A DNA stretch of 64,000 bases, taken from positions 558,001 through 622,000 of the forward strand of contig CAOLHI010000146.1 of NCBI GenBank assembly GCA_948474755.1. Reading direction: 5' to 3'. The DNA comes from Ctenosaura bakeri. Its lineage: Eukaryota; Chordata; Lepidosauria; Squamata; Iguanidae. A program made the translations under genes and the position numbers. Of this stretch, positions 10,601 to 22,073 are shown in pieces (within the stretch, counting starts at the first letter, position 1; each line of letters starts with the position of its first letter). A model generated the notes under the pieces. That model was given only the letters and a program-made list of their open reading frames with translations, searched no databases and was not told the DNA's origin.

Positions 10601-11211
10601 TTGATGGCAGAAAGAAAGCAATCAAAAACAATATAACAAATAATAACAAAGGTGAAACCAGTGTTTCTTCACTGCATACTTTTGTGGGGAACCCTGGTCA
10701 ACAAACCAATTGTTTGGATCACCAAGCTTTTCAGTATTCAGTTGCAATGAAGAGTCCTGCCAGTTCTCCCTTCACTGATCAGCCAGGAGGCACAGTATCA
10801 TCAAATCCCGAAAGTGACCAGTACAGTGTTTGCCCTGTACCTAGTGAAAGAGGGCCCATAAAATGGGTCATCACAGATTCAGACAAGAATGAACATGGCA
10901 GAGATTCCCCAAGATTGACCAAAACTAATCCAATATTATATTATATGTTACAGAAGGGAGGAAGTTCTGTTAATATTCAGGAAGCACGTAGTAAAGATGC
11001 TTGGAATGATACGTCATTTACAGAAAATTCATCAGCTGTCACAATCAAGAAAGAGTTATCACCTGTTGCAGAATGTAAAATACCATTTCATACTGTGAGA
11101 AATGCATACAGTAACCATTCAAGTAATAAGGTGTCCCTTCAACACAATGTGAACGGAGATGTATATGGCCTCTTAGAGAAAGTGTTAACAATAAAAAAAG
11201 AACCAGAATAA
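7699..11211 (+). CDS. NRIP1: NRIP1 / RIP140, nuclear receptor-interacting protein 1
   Basis: This encodes a nuclear corepressor of 1170 residues in one uninterrupted exon (human protein: 1158). It binds agonist-bound nuclear receptors and recruits CtBP and histone deacetylases to repress metabolic and ovarian genes. Nine LXXLL boxes are visible: LEGLL 21-25, LASLL 133-137, LKTLL 185-189, LALLL 266-270, LLHLL 379-383, LLQLL 500-504, LQLLL 717-721, LSRLL 824-828 and LKQLL 945-949. The C-terminal receptor motif LYYML is at 1080-1084. CtBP-binding motifs are PIDLS 440-444 and PINLS 567-571. VKIKSEP and the terminal IKKEPE resemble SUMO/acetylation-type sites. The start is ATG 7699 (MTHGEEL, as in mammals); an in-frame TTG two codons earlier is not a start. 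There are no frameshifts, so the gene is intact. Confidence 0.98.
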   Translation: MTHGEELVSEMHQDSVVLTYLEGLLMHQAAGGSSSAVDKKPVGPDAEDQNCKVSGNTSPSCQRDGPVSNTNIYRSSGMLHHKKARLLQSSEDWNAAKRRRLSDSIVDLNGKKEALLAGMVENVPKGKQDSTLLASLLQSFSSRLQSVALSQQIRQSLKEQGYSLSHDSLQVEKDLRCYGVASSHLKTLLKKSKAKDEKLDTSLPELTANLGNDRFIESSHSAQAGGPKVMTESLSCAARLQAVASMVEKRSSPATSPKPSVACSQLALLLSSEAHLQQYSREHALKAQNANQIASERLAAMARLKEGVPKDVGHFKLSKGMESHLNGQVRSSTKSVPSKSNMTHFQSPIGIIHSPPKNISYKATVEKNHFKPPTNSSLLLHLLKNHNATKQIKGYEQNDRSSIFEEGSTPTTVDEYSDNNPSFTEDDSSDDESSHSNCLPIDLSFKQKTNTSDSGPPSSLDTLTQSLLHNWDSKVPCLENIEEKDPSKSAKLNPHQKVTLLQLLLGHKNEDNIEKLPETEGTLLKADVAKFNLPTGNRTPVTDCTTTSRITPINTPPLLASTKADSPINLSHHSPLLIKHSSPPYTCIIQPERVINPASKHLIDLTVQKEFQGSKQNRKETAQASSSFSASKLLQNLAQCGMQSSMSVDEQRPAGKQVMTLNTEKPVGLIDGLNSSLLTNTSGALEENKILSNQPLPAEQKFPNSEIQNLLERRTVLQLLLGTSSKGMSEAKEIMLSKEESLQDPTEKTMNEQILTVKIKSEPSEETNVLQNPNAQQTRDNINKKFHGLTHSLERNTSTSPASEEPKLNPLSPQDFSFSKNGLLSRLLRQNQDSYSVDDLDRNHRNNDQTFVESKSHSTIPKKRKLHCEPCEGPLKIIKCNKSNISDTANNHKSSSDGLYGASLKQKELKFSRTDLELKYSSGHGSNNESETRSWSRESKGFNVLKQLLLSENCEKDMSQHRNNSTVIDGRKKAIKNNITNNNKGETSVSSLHTFVGNPGQQTNCLDHQAFQYSVAMKSPASSPFTDQPGGTVSSNPESDQYSVCPVPSERGPIKWVITDSDKNEHGRDSPRLTKTNPILYYMLQKGGSSVNIQEARSKDAWNDTSFTENSSAVTIKKELSPVAECKIPFHTVRNAYSNHSSNKVSLQHNVNGDVYGLLEKVLTIKKEPE

Positions 11212-13407
11212 ATTACAGTCATATAAAGTGTTTACAGTCAGGTTAAAATCTTTACTTTTTAAAATAGTGTTGTATAAAATCTAGCATGATTTGAGAAACG
11301 CATGGTATAAGTGAAACATGGTTTTGTTTGATGAACTTTGTTGCTAATATTTAAAATACATGTTGCTTTTTTTCTTTTCATTTTTCTCCTTTACTTTTTG
11401 GCTTTACAGGAGATTTATCACAATTTTATTGCTAATTATATAATCTGTAACTGGAGATGTAGGTCTTTCTTGCACATACCTTTCCTGATGTAGTAACTGC
11501 TGCCAGAATTCCTTTTACACTGGTTATAGTAGAAACCATCCACCCAATGTGTTCAGCTTCCACATATGTTTCCAACTCATGCAAGAATGGACCACAGACC
11601 TCCTAATGTGTCGTATGTATGGTTTGTAAACATGCCAGAAAATTGAACTATCTGGGTGGAATACTTTAAAATATAGGAAGGTCTACAGAGGCAGGAGCAA
11701 CTACATTGGGAAATTACTTTTAAAGAGGATCTTATTTGGAACTACTGGTATTACGCATGTAATGCAATGTAATATTCAGCCTACACTGGTGACAAGAATA
11801 TTTTGCACCATTTTATCCTGCTATGTAATATATTTTCCTTTTTTAAAAAAATTCTGGGCGTTGGGGCAGTATAATTTTGTGTTTTTCAAAAATTTATGAA
11901 ATGTGAAGAGTTTTTTTACATATATATAAATGGATCACTCAGACCAAGGCATTTGTTTATTGTATTTGTAATCTCCATTAGTGTTAACTAGAGAAATGGA
12001 CAGAAATGAAATTTATAGTGCTTCCAAATGGCTTTTAGTTATGTTTTGATATCTGGGAGAACCTCAAGTAGTATCTTTTTTCTCTAGTGAATTTGGAAAA
12101 TGCCTTCCCTAGACACTCACTTGGAATAAATATAAGAACTAGAAGATAACTTTACATTTTTTTTTTAATGCTGGGTTTACAAAATGTCAGTGTTTCAAAA
12201 AAAAAAGTTTCTTGTGCACATTTACATGTTTGTTCAAGTGAACACAATCAAGTCACCCAATGAAATTGATACATAAGGATAGACAGGATTTCCCAGAACT
12301 ACCACTGATGTATGTTTAAGAAAGATAAAAGAATAATAAATGTCATTTCTCATCAGTCCATGCACATTTGCAATATGAGCACTAATAAAAAATGGAAAAT
12401 TATTTATGTTGCTGACATATTGATAGAATTGCATAAACATCAGTTAGTATGCAAACTGCTTAGTTATGGCTGTTTCATTAGACTTGACCAGACCAGAGGA
12501 ATAATTAAGAGGAATATTGTAAATTGAAAGAATGGAATGAGTGGAATGACAGCTTTAAAAACTGGAACACATATAATAAAAATATAGGTATTAGTTCTGA
12601 CATGTAGCTCTCACTCTCGTTCTCAGACACATACAATTGTGCTTTCACATCATTGACTTGGCTTTTCATAGGTGATCAGAGATATTTGAACAGTGTACCA
12701 AGAAATTTCACTAATCTTACTACCAAATTATTTTTAACCACCCTCAAAATACTTAGAAATTATTTGTCTGAGTAAAACATTTTGAATTTTCTTTGAATTT
12801 TGTTTTAAATAAAGTAGTCTACTGCAATAACTTGAAACATGTAGCATTCTGTTTGAGAATTATTGAGGCTCTTAAACTCTGAACATTTACAAGTTACGAT
12901 AAATAAATATGAAGGGCTAACATGAGTGTTTTGCTGGTGGTATCCACCTACTCTCTGTATCACCTTAAAACTGTTCTCCAGACCCAAAGGTCTGTTGGGC
13001 TAGGGGAGGATTGGATTTTCCTTGCTATTTCATTGGATTCTGCTACTAAGGCGGAAGAAGACTGTGATTTGATCCTCCCTGAAATTTATTTATGTATAAT
13101 TTTTCCGTATAATTGGGTGGCATTAAATCTTGGTTGCTGAGCATAGTGTATGTGCACTGGCCAGAGCAACAGATTTCACTGCAGCCCAACCTAGTCTGGC
13201 TAGAGTCTTCCATTCATTTTGAGGAGATTATTAGCATTTTTTTAAGAAAACAGAAAAGTTCAGTGCAGCTCATCTCATGGAGAGATTTAACAATGATGAA
13301 AGCATATTATCACTTTATACAGAAGGGGTTTCATCTTTTCAGCCAAGTTCCATCATGGGTCTGGCTTCAGTTATATCTCATTTAGGCTTCAACTCATTAT
13401 ACCTTTT

Positions 13408-13450
13408 TGGAATAAAACTCCATTGAATTAAGTAGACTTACTCTTGAGTA
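13408..13450 (+). repeat. Unnamed interspersed repeat fragment
   Basis: AAACTCCATTGAATTAAGTA followed by GACTTACTCTTGAGTA matches the family seen at 7-93 and 15165-15325. Confidence 0.35.
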
Positions 13451-14337
13451 GATATATATAGTATTTTGTTCAAGTGTTTTATTTTGCCTTGTAGCTTTTA
13501 GAACTGGCCAGTGATAATTCAGATATCATTCATTCATTCAGATGATTTCAGATCTTTCTTAATTATGTTGAGCCTACTTTTTGACTTGAGCAATTGTTAG
13601 AGAAAAGTGATACTTGCTCCATTATAAAGTTGTCCACAAAATATTGCTGTATTGTTGTTGTTGCTGTTGTTCAAATAATTTGTGTGTGCTTGGGTGGTGG
13701 TGTTGTGAATCAGAAACTTTGAAAATGTAACTTATAGAAAGGACCATGATTCTGTTTTAAAAAATCTAGTGAAAATTGGCATAAAAAATGGTTAAAACCT
13801 TATGTATTACAATCCATAATCATTCCACTCCTGTTTCCACAGGAACATTCAGTTGTACTTATGCATGCACTGATTTCATGACAAATGTTTGTTACCTACA
13901 CTGTTTCAACATAATCATACAGTGTGCATTTCTGTACTTTAAACATCAGAAAGTGATCCAGAGGATTGTAGCCCATGCATCAAATAAAACAAAGAGACAG
14001 TTCTCTGATTTATACAGCCACATATTTTCTGTTAGTTTGTCTGTACAAATATTTAAATGCTCACAGGCAAAACAAACAAATGTTGCACATTAATGTTCCA
14101 CATAACCAGTCCTTTTTGTAATGACAGCAGCTGTTGTATCCCATACTAACCATTTCCTTCATTGCCTTAGACTTGGGTAGAAAGTAAGGTTTTAATCAAA
14201 AGGTTTTACATATATCTCAATTGGCTGCCTTAACCATGTGGCCACTAAAACCCAACCAAGCAACTTAGGAAGAGCAAAGTTGTGATTTGCTTGTAATCAT
14301 CTTATAAAGCTCTGAATACAAAGCACCAGTCTACTAG

Positions 14338-14566
14338 GTGCTCTTTCACACTACAGGATTACAGCACTATTATTTCACTTTAAGTGCCATGCCTCCATCC
14401 TATTTGATCCTGAGATTTGCAGTTTAGAAAGGGGTATTTATAATTCTCAACCAGAGAACTCTTAACACCCCACCAAACTACATGACCCAGGATTCTGTAG
14501 AATGTAGCCATAGTAGTTAAAAATTGAGTAATAGCACTATCATTCTTTTGTATGGAAGAACCCCTG
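14338..14566. mobile_element. MITE related to the one at 33500, degraded
   Basis: Starts GTGCTCTTTCACACTACAGG and contains GCACTATTATTTCACTTTAA and GAGATTTGCAGTTTA. These match the order of blocks in the 33500-33875 element (CCCTTTCACACTATACAACT, GTGATCTGCAGTTTA). The right end is eroded. It is a non-coding DNA transposon relic. Confidence 0.45.
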
Positions 14567-15164
14567 GTTAATAATCCAGGTAACGTGATACAGAATTAAA
14601 GTATACATGATAGTAGCATATCCCTATGGTTGGACCTAGATATGCCTGAATATATAAAGTGAGGGAAAGGGGTTTAGAGCAAAAGGCCTATAGAACTACA
14701 CTCACTACTAGTCTCTTTGAATTTCACTTTCCCAGGTTTCCCCTCCTTTTACCTGTGCTTTTCTGTGGCATTAAATTGAGCTGAGAAGGGGGAAAATACT
14801 AAGCAGTGGACTTAAGAAGCAAGTGAACTAATGGAATTGGGATTTTTTCCTACATATTTTTTCCACTTAGATCAAGATTTGTCATATTTTCTGCTTTTTA
14901 TAGTACTGGTTTAGGTGGCTGTGCTATGATGATGTGTAGTTCTGGCTACAGAGAACGGAAACAATTGGGGGGAAAAGTATTTCAGTCATAATTTGACAGT
15001 AAGGTTCTGAGAAAAAGACAGCTTACTTTGTAATCTAAAAGAAGATGGAGGTTGGGGTAAAGAACCACATTTCTGTCTTATTTTTCTGCCATTTTATAAA
15101 AGCAAACACTTTTAAAGTTAGGACCATGTGCTATACTAGTGGAGATTACTTAAATCTGCAGTTG

Positions 15165-15325
15165 GATTTACATAAACATAAACCCTGTTGAACGCAATGG
15201 GTCTTATGTCTAAGTAGATATGCACAGGATTGGGCTGTGCACACAGAAACCTATGCACACTTTCCTGAAAATCAATCCTCTTGAATTCAATGGACTTTCT
15301 TCTGAGTAAATGTGTTTAGGATTAC
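15165..15325 (+). repeat. Unnamed interspersed repeat, two units
   Basis: Two related blocks: AACCCTGTTGAACGCAATGG with TAAGTAGATATGCACAGGAT, and CAATCCTCTTGAATTCAATG with CTGAGTAAATGTGTTTAGGA. It is the same family as 7-93 and lies within the candidate NRIP1 3' UTR. Confidence 0.4.
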
Positions 15326-15624
15326 TCTAAAAAATTTAGTACATCTTTTAAAAACAGAACACGATAGTTTGAATGGAAAATCAGCCATGTGTTTACTTCT
15401 TAAACAATATATATTTTCTAAAAAAAAAAATTATAAAGTGTTTAATTTACATTTTTTTCAAAATACATTATTTTATTTTCCCCACCAAACATGAATCAAA
15501 TGTGAGAAAGCTGTCATTTATGGCAGCAAAATATTACTAGTTTATCCTCTACTGCATTTCAGTAGAGTAAACTGGCTAGTTATATTTTATATATATGTAA
15601 TGTATGTATGTATATGTATACATT

Positions 15625-15794
15625 TGTAAATACATAGACTTGTTACACATACATGTTGAAATTGGTTTTTTTTAAAAAAGTGATGTAAATAGTGGTTTCT
15701 TTAATGAAAAGTACATATTTTGTATTCTATATAATGCAAAAAATAAACCTTTTAATCTTTTTGTTATGTATATTCTATGTATTAAATGTAAATA
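15625..15794 (+). promoter_or_regulatory. Pumilio (UGUAAAUA) element cluster in NRIP1 3' UTR
   Basis: Exact TGTAAATA occurs at 15625-15632, 15684-15691 and 15787-15794, and TGTACATA at 16317-16324 also fits the UGUANAUA consensus of PUM1/2. Function is inferred from the motif only. Confidence 0.5.
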
Positions 15795-16379
15795 TGATCT
15801 CATAGGTTTAAAATTTTTGCATGTGTGTATACAGTTGCAAGTCTGGAAGAATGTATAAAACCATTTTATTTAAAATTGTAATTACCTGCTGCATGAAAAA
15901 TGCATGGGGGACCCTGTGCATCTCTGCAATGGCAAAAATGTCTTAAGTCAAATGAGATGTTTATCAAACACAACTGTATTCTGTTTCTGGACATGACTTC
16001 TGCTGTGGTATTTTAGCTTTGTGAAAGAATGTGCTTCAAATGAAAGGGTCTGGGGGAAAAACAGCTTTTTTAAAAAAACAACAACAACATAATGAGCACC
16101 TCCTTTCTGCCAGCCATAAACATCATTAACTTTTTGATTCCATTTCAGACTGCTGAGATTCTATTCTAGTATTGTCAGACAGTGTAATATCAGTTTTTCA
16201 TTGCCATGAATAAGAATTCTGGGGTTTATGCAATCTTTTTTGTTGTGGAGTTTTCACTAATTTAATGATCCTCATTTTTATTAGAAAATGATTTATTCAT
16301 GTGATGTCACAAAATTGTACATACTGCAGTGTGAAGTTTTTTTTAATTCTTTCAGTGTTTACTTCCTGCAGAAAATTTG

Positions 16380-16385
16380 AATAAA
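16380..16385 (+). terminator. AATAAA polyadenylation signal, likely NRIP1 distal end
   Basis: AATAAA sits in GAAAATTTGAATAAATGAG. It is followed within about 30-60 nt by a T/GT-rich region (GTAGTTTTAATCTGTTTATT), as expected for a cleavage site. Confidence 0.5.
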
Positions 16386-16400
16386 TGAGAAAAAATGCAT

Positions 16401-18331
16401 TGAATGAGTAGTTTTAATCTGTTTATTGTACCACTTTCTATTTGTAGTTTGGATGCTATATTTGTTCAGAAGTCTTTTTGACTATGACAGATCCAGCAGC
16501 CATCTATAGAAAAGCTCTTCCTATTTAAAGAGAACTGTGTATGGTTGTGAATACATAGAGTAGAGGGACACAGTAACTGTCCAGTACCTGGTGGAATCAG
16601 GAATACACAAACAACTCTACATTCTGCAATACATAATCAAATAGGATCTGCAAATTGTCTGAATTGGACCTGAGCCTATGTTTACTTGGTGTTATGGTTC
16701 TTTAATTGGTGGCTGCTGTTCCTTTATCCTGCTGTGAAGTATTGAGAAAGGTTCAAACCGTGCCCTCCAGTTCAGGTACAATATACTTTTAAATGTGGTT
16801 AACAGACTTCACTGTGGAATCTGCTGCTTATTTGGCTTGACTCTGCTGGTTTGTCCAAACTTAAGTAGATTCACTGGATCAGTGGGATTTATGTATGTGT
16901 TGATTCACCATTCAGCAATCAATGTGGTGGATCTACTTGAGTTGGGACAACAAATAGCAGCAAATGTCCATTTATTCTAAAACTGGGTAAATGATCTGTG
17001 ATGGTCATCATGAGGAGAGGATAGTGCCTAGAATAGCTTATACCATAATAAAATTTGTTAAGTCTTGAAAGTCCTGCAAGACTTCCAGTTATTTTTGCCA
17101 CAGCAGATGAAATTACTGTCCCTCTGAAAATCAATGAAATAAGATTATATGTTCTACCTACCAGACATGCTTTTCTTCTGCTTACCCTGGAGAGAACTTT
17201 TGCAGTTATTATTTTATACTGACTAGCATGCCTGGGTCCTGCCTGTAGGATTGGGATGTCCAGGTGAAGTCGGTTGACAGAAAGGCAAGGCAAGATCTGT
17301 TTCTAGAGGGCAGTCTGGATGAAAAGTCAGACTTGACAAAGCTGAGAAATCAAATTGCCATAGGCACAGGAGTACTCGGAGGAGTGAAAGAATAGCCCTT
17401 TGAGGCCATTTGGATCCAAGAATATTGTTGTTTTCCAAAGAAAGGTTTGTGACTCAAGGGCATTACTGCAACTCAGTCATGGAAAAGCTAAAATTCAAGT
17501 CTTTCTCATGGAAGTGACTGAAGATTTGTCATGTAATCACTGTCATATTGCTTGCTCAGCAGATAAGCTAACATGAGTAAAAGTGGTCGATGAAACAACT
17601 CGGGCTGCAATCTTGTATGGCTCAGCGTGGTGACTTATGCTCGACTGAGCCATATTCCTAGACTTGCCATATTGCCTCTGAAGCAAGTCCGCCCACAGCA
17701 ATTCTGTATCTTCTAGGGAGCAGTTAAGATCGGAGAAGCATCTGTCTATCTCACCATAGCCACACATAAAATGACATTAGTGCTGAGATCTGATGGAGTC
17801 CCTTAGATGTCTGAGCTAATGTAATCATTTCACATCAGTACTGGGATGTAGCCAGATACTTTTCTCCCCTTGCAGCAGAGGATGTGGGAGGGGTCTTCAG
17901 AGACTGCACTGTAAGTTTTTCTGGGCTTTGTTTGTGCTGCACACAACACCAATCTCCACAGTGCTTAAAAAAAGGTGCAAGAGAAACTTTTTTGTGCATA
18001 TAACCCTAACAGACTGACATTTAGTCTTAAGTCTAATTTATATGGTAGTCTACTCAGTTACAGTTTTTAAAAGCTGTACGTATGTACTGCATTTTCAAAC
18101 TGTCCAAGTGTTCTCAATGAGGTCCAGGTAAATTGCTCATGAAATGCAGAATAGCAAACCGTGATAAAACAGGTTGTCATAAAATAGCAGCAAGGGGCAA
18201 AACAATGGACGACACAAAACTAAAGATCTAAAATCACTGTGAACAATTGAACTAACTGTGAGAATTAAATGGTCTTCACCTGGCTCTGACAACTGTAATA
18301 GATAAGTGTGGGAATTTGGTCTGTTTTCTTT

Positions 18332-18378
<47 letters not shown>

Positions 18379-19600
18379 GTAGGTAGGTAGGTAGGTAGGT
18401 AGGTAGGTATGGGAAAAAGGGCACTTTGTTTACTCTTGATCTGATATGTACTATTGTGTGCTTGGCTCTTTCCTTTTTTTAGCCTCTGCTCACCTAAGGT
18501 GCTGCAGTGACTCTGGAAATTAAGAACTTAAAAAGTCCCCCACTGCCGCCACTGACCTTCATATGTTTTTTTTCTTTTATTACTGAGCATGGCAAAATGA
18601 AAAAGAGTGATGCTAGTTATTTTCCTCCCAAACTAGTGTTGCTTCTGAACAAATGTAGGCCAAAAAAGCTTCAGTAAATCCTCAGAAAATTCAATAGGAG
18701 GTGAAAGGACGAAGGAAATATGCTTGTTTCACTGTAGCATTTTAAAATAGATCAAATGAACAAGCAGACATGGTGTGGTAAGTTAATGCTGAGGGAGAAA
18801 TGTTCCTAAACTGCAAAGGCAAAGGGTTGATCAGACTGTAATTTAACTTAGTTGCCTTCAAAACTATGTTCCCCCCCATGAGGTCAAACTACAAATAAAT
18901 TAGCCTGAGTTGAACCAAACAGGCATAAAGGAGAAATTCTGCCACCCTTAAGTCCCTTACAACTCTTTTTGGGTTCAGTGTCACCCTTGGTATTTCTGTG
19001 GTTCTCCCAAAGGCTGAAAAACCTGTCCAGAAAAAGGTCTCAAAAGTGTTAAAAACAATACGTTATAGAACTGTAAAATACTATTGCAGAGACTCCATGG
19101 CCCCAAATCCTACCCCCACTCCCAACATTCTGAATGGTCTCCAGAAGTGACATGTTGTTACTTCCAGTTGCTGAAAATTGTGATTTTTTTTTAGTACATT
19201 GAAATTCAAAGGCAAATTAAACTCTGCATTTCCAGTGTCCTGGGACCGGAAGAATGGGCATACTTCTGCCTCCTCCCCTGAAACCAAAATTAAAATATAA
19301 CAACAATAATAGCTAACTACTTCATGACACACACACACACATACAAATAATTACCTGACGAGTCATTCTGCGTACAGCTAGGGGCTGATTCTGCTTTTTT
19401 GACCTGCCATTTCTCAAGTATGCATTGGGTCAGCTGCCCAGCAGTGTGAACAGTCATTCTTTTCATTGACGATGCAACCCTATTGTGTCAATCCAGGTAA
19501 CTTGCTCTGTTACAGGATGAGAAATAAAAAGAGAAAGGTGACTACCACATACGCACTAAAAACATCTCAGTGAGTAGATTAAGAACATGTCTTATATGTG
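16401..19600. other. Intergenic, no gene seen
   Basis: AT-rich DNA downstream of NRIP1. Apart from the tetranucleotide microsatellite at 18332-18410 and a short (CA)n near 19330, I see no recognisable element. The short ORFs here have no family features. Confidence 0.5.
18332..18410. repeat. Compound microsatellite (TAGA)n(TAGG)n
   Basis: About 11 TAGA units switch cleanly to about eight TAGG units at 18377. Confidence 0.95.
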
Positions 19601-20062
19601 TTTGAAAACTAATTTTAAGAATGATAATAGACAAATTGGAGCAGGCTCAGAGAACATCAAAGATGTTATGAGGTCTGGAGAACAAAACATGAGAAAAGAT
19701 TGAAAAAAACTGGGCAGCTTTGTGAAGAGAAGACTGAGGGGTGACATGATTGCACTCTTTAAATATCGCAAGGGCTGTCACAAAGAGGAGAGTACAGATT
19801 TGTTCTCTGATGACACAGAGGGATAGAACTATGTCTAATAGTTTTAAGTTACAGGAGCATAGAATTTGACTGAACATTAGAAGGAACTTTTTGACAGAGC
19901 AGAACCAATTACCAAGAGAGGTAGTAGCTTTTCCTCTGGATGTCTTCAAAAAGAGGCTGGACTGATACTTGCTGGGGATGCTCTAGCTGGACATCTTTCA
20001 CCGAGCAGGGGATTGGACTTGATGGCCCATGGAGCCCCTTCCAACTCTATGATGTCTCAATG
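19600..20062 (+). mobile_element. CR1 LINE, 3' end fragment, plus strand
   Basis: The final part reads GGGGATTGGACTTGATGGCC, then CTTCCAACTCTATGATGTCT, the signature 3' end of sauropsid CR1. Upstream, 'AGGGGTGACATGATTGCACT' and 'AGAGGTAGTAGCTTTTCCTC' are typical CR1 3'-ORF/UTR blocks. It is 5'-truncated and old. Confidence 0.8.
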
Positions 20063-20827
20063 GGGAGATTCAGAACATGTTTACAAGGATGTCAATAACA
20101 CATTTCAATGAGGCAACATTTAAGTAAAATATTGAACAAGAGAAGAAATAATTGATTGGAGGAGAAGCTGGGCCTGAAAATTACTTCATGCTCTATGTTT
20201 TAAAGAAATTACTAAAATATTGTTTTGAAATAGATTTATCTATCAGGTTCCAAGCTTACCTCCTATGGGATATGATTTAAACACTCGTAGACAAAAACAT
20301 AACTGCTTTGCTTCACCTTGACAATCAAAAAGTAGCTTAGGGAATTTCACACAGATTTGGAAACACACCTTGGTAGAAGCATACAAATGAACTTGTACCT
20401 CTGTCATATTAAAGGAGTTTATTGCTCTTCAGGGAAGGCTTAATACTCTGTTAATTGAGAAGGCGGAAGATCATTTGCACTTGACTGCACAATATTACAA
20501 AGAGCGTTATAATAAATGGAGTAAACTTCAGCTCATATGTTAAGTAACATTTGATAAGGAAAGCTTAATAAAAGAGTCCCAAGCAATGTTTGTTTATGAT
20601 TTACTGCCAGTGAGCTCACTAGTAAAAAAATAAATAAAAAATAAGATGAAAACAACAGTTGCAATTTCATTGCCGGACAATACTGTCTCTGATGCTGGAT
20701 GTGATGTAGCCAATCTGATATGTAACCATTGATACCCCATTCACCATTAAGGTGTCCTCTTAAAGCCACTAAGTTGGCAGCCATCACTGCACTAACTTCA
20801 AAGTTCATCTAAATACTCTGAGAGTAA
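20063..20827. other. Intergenic, nothing recognised
   Basis: AT-rich, no ORF or repeat family that I can support. Confidence 0.4.
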
Positions 20828-21289
20828 ATGTATCTATTTATTTAGCATGATTCTCCCACTATTTAGCTTCTGTGGTGACCCCATATTCTAGTATCATGAC
20901 AGCAGGAAAGTGTTGCTTATTTTCTACACTGTGCATAACTCTATACACCTCTACCACATTTCCCCTCACTTATCTTTTTCCCCCTAAACTATACAGCCCC
21001 AAACAATTCAACAACCTTTCTTTGCAAAGTATTTGCTCCATTATCTTTATCATTTTGGTTGCATCTTTCTTGCATCTTTTTTCACCATTTCCAGCTGTAC
21101 AATACCCAATTTTTTACATGTGGGGACCACAACAATACACAGCATTCTAGATGAGGTCACATCAGGAATTACACAATCTGTGTGCACCAGCACTAGTGCA
21201 GGCATGTGCCCAGCGTATCCATTGACAACAATAGGACACAAGGCTTTGTACGACCTCACATTCATGAATGCAAAGGTCACAACAGCAGA

Positions 21290-21890
21290 GGGCACACTGT
21301 ACTGGGGCTGCCCTTGAAGAAGACTCAGAAATTGCAGCTAGTGCACATACAACAGCTCACTTGCTGACTGGAATTCCATATAGACACTATTTTACACCAG
21401 TCTTAAAAGGATTTCATTGGCTGCCAATATATTTCTGGTCTGAATTCAAGGTCCTTATGGATGACATTTAAAGTCCTAAATGGCTTGGAATCTTGATACT
21501 TGAGAGAGCCCTTTCCCAATGTGTGCATTCAAGAAATTAGGTCTGCTGGTGGTTGGAGGGCTGTTCTGATTCCCACCAGCGAGATCAATTCACTCTTTTG
21601 CCACATGGGAGAAGATCATCTTAGCCGTGGCACTCCAACTGTGGAACACTGTTCCCTCGGAGGCTCAACTAGCATCAACATTCATGTCATTTAGGCGCCA
21701 AAGCCTTTGGGCCTCATTAATTCATCCCGAATATGGTTGGGATATAGTACACATCTTTTACATCAGTTTTTAACTTATTTAATATGTTTTAGCTTATTTA
21801 TGTTATTGTTTTAAACAATTTAACTTGTTTTTAATGCTGTCCATAAGTCACCCTGAAATCTTTGATATAGAGAGAGGTACAAATATTTTA
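21290..21890 (+). mobile_element. L2 LINE 3' end, nested in CR1
   Basis: It encodes broken remnants of the L2 ORF2 C-terminus. The blocks 'ALEEDSEIAASAHTTAHLLT' and 'GFHWLPIYFWSEFKVLMDD' compare with the family pattern LHWLPV..R..FK. Stops and frameshifts are present. It ends in an L2-type 3' UTR near 'AAGTCACCCTGAAATCTTTG'. Confidence 0.7.
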
Positions 21891-22073
21891 GAGCCAGCAT
21901 GGTGTAGTAGTTTGAGCATTGGCCTATGACATTGGAGACCAGGGTTCAGTTCCCCACTCAGCCATGGATATCCACTGAGTGACACTTTCAGCTACAGAAA
22001 TCCCCATTGATAGGTTTGCCTTAAGGTCACCGTAAGTCAGAAAGGACTTGACAGCACCTAACAACAACAAATC
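21891..22073 (+). mobile_element. tRNA-derived SINE, inserted at the L2 tail
   Basis: It starts GAGCCAGCATGGTGTAGTAG, has the B-box region GACCAGGGTTCAGTTCCCCA, and ends CACCTAACAACAACAAATC. A 9-bp direct repeat AATATTTTA flanks it (21882-21890 and 22074-22082), fitting L2-machinery or LINE-driven target-site duplication. Confidence 0.85.

Larger units (their letters stand above)
11212..16400 (+). other. NRIP1: NRIP1 3' UTR (candidate extent)
   Basis: About 5.2 kb of AT-rich sequence follows the stop and reaches a strong AATAAA at 16380-16385 with a T/G-rich stretch just downstream. Mammalian NRIP1 also has a 3' UTR of several kb. It contains repeat insertions (13408-13450, 14338-14566, 15165-15325), many ATTTA elements and four UGUANAUA Pumilio sites near its end. 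Earlier AATAAA hexamers (for example near 15740) could give shorter forms. The exact end is inferred. Confidence 0.5.

Noticed and set aside
16919..17293. 124-codon minus-strand ORF as a gene
   Set aside because: No motif, signal or family pattern; length is within chance for 64 kb on six frames.
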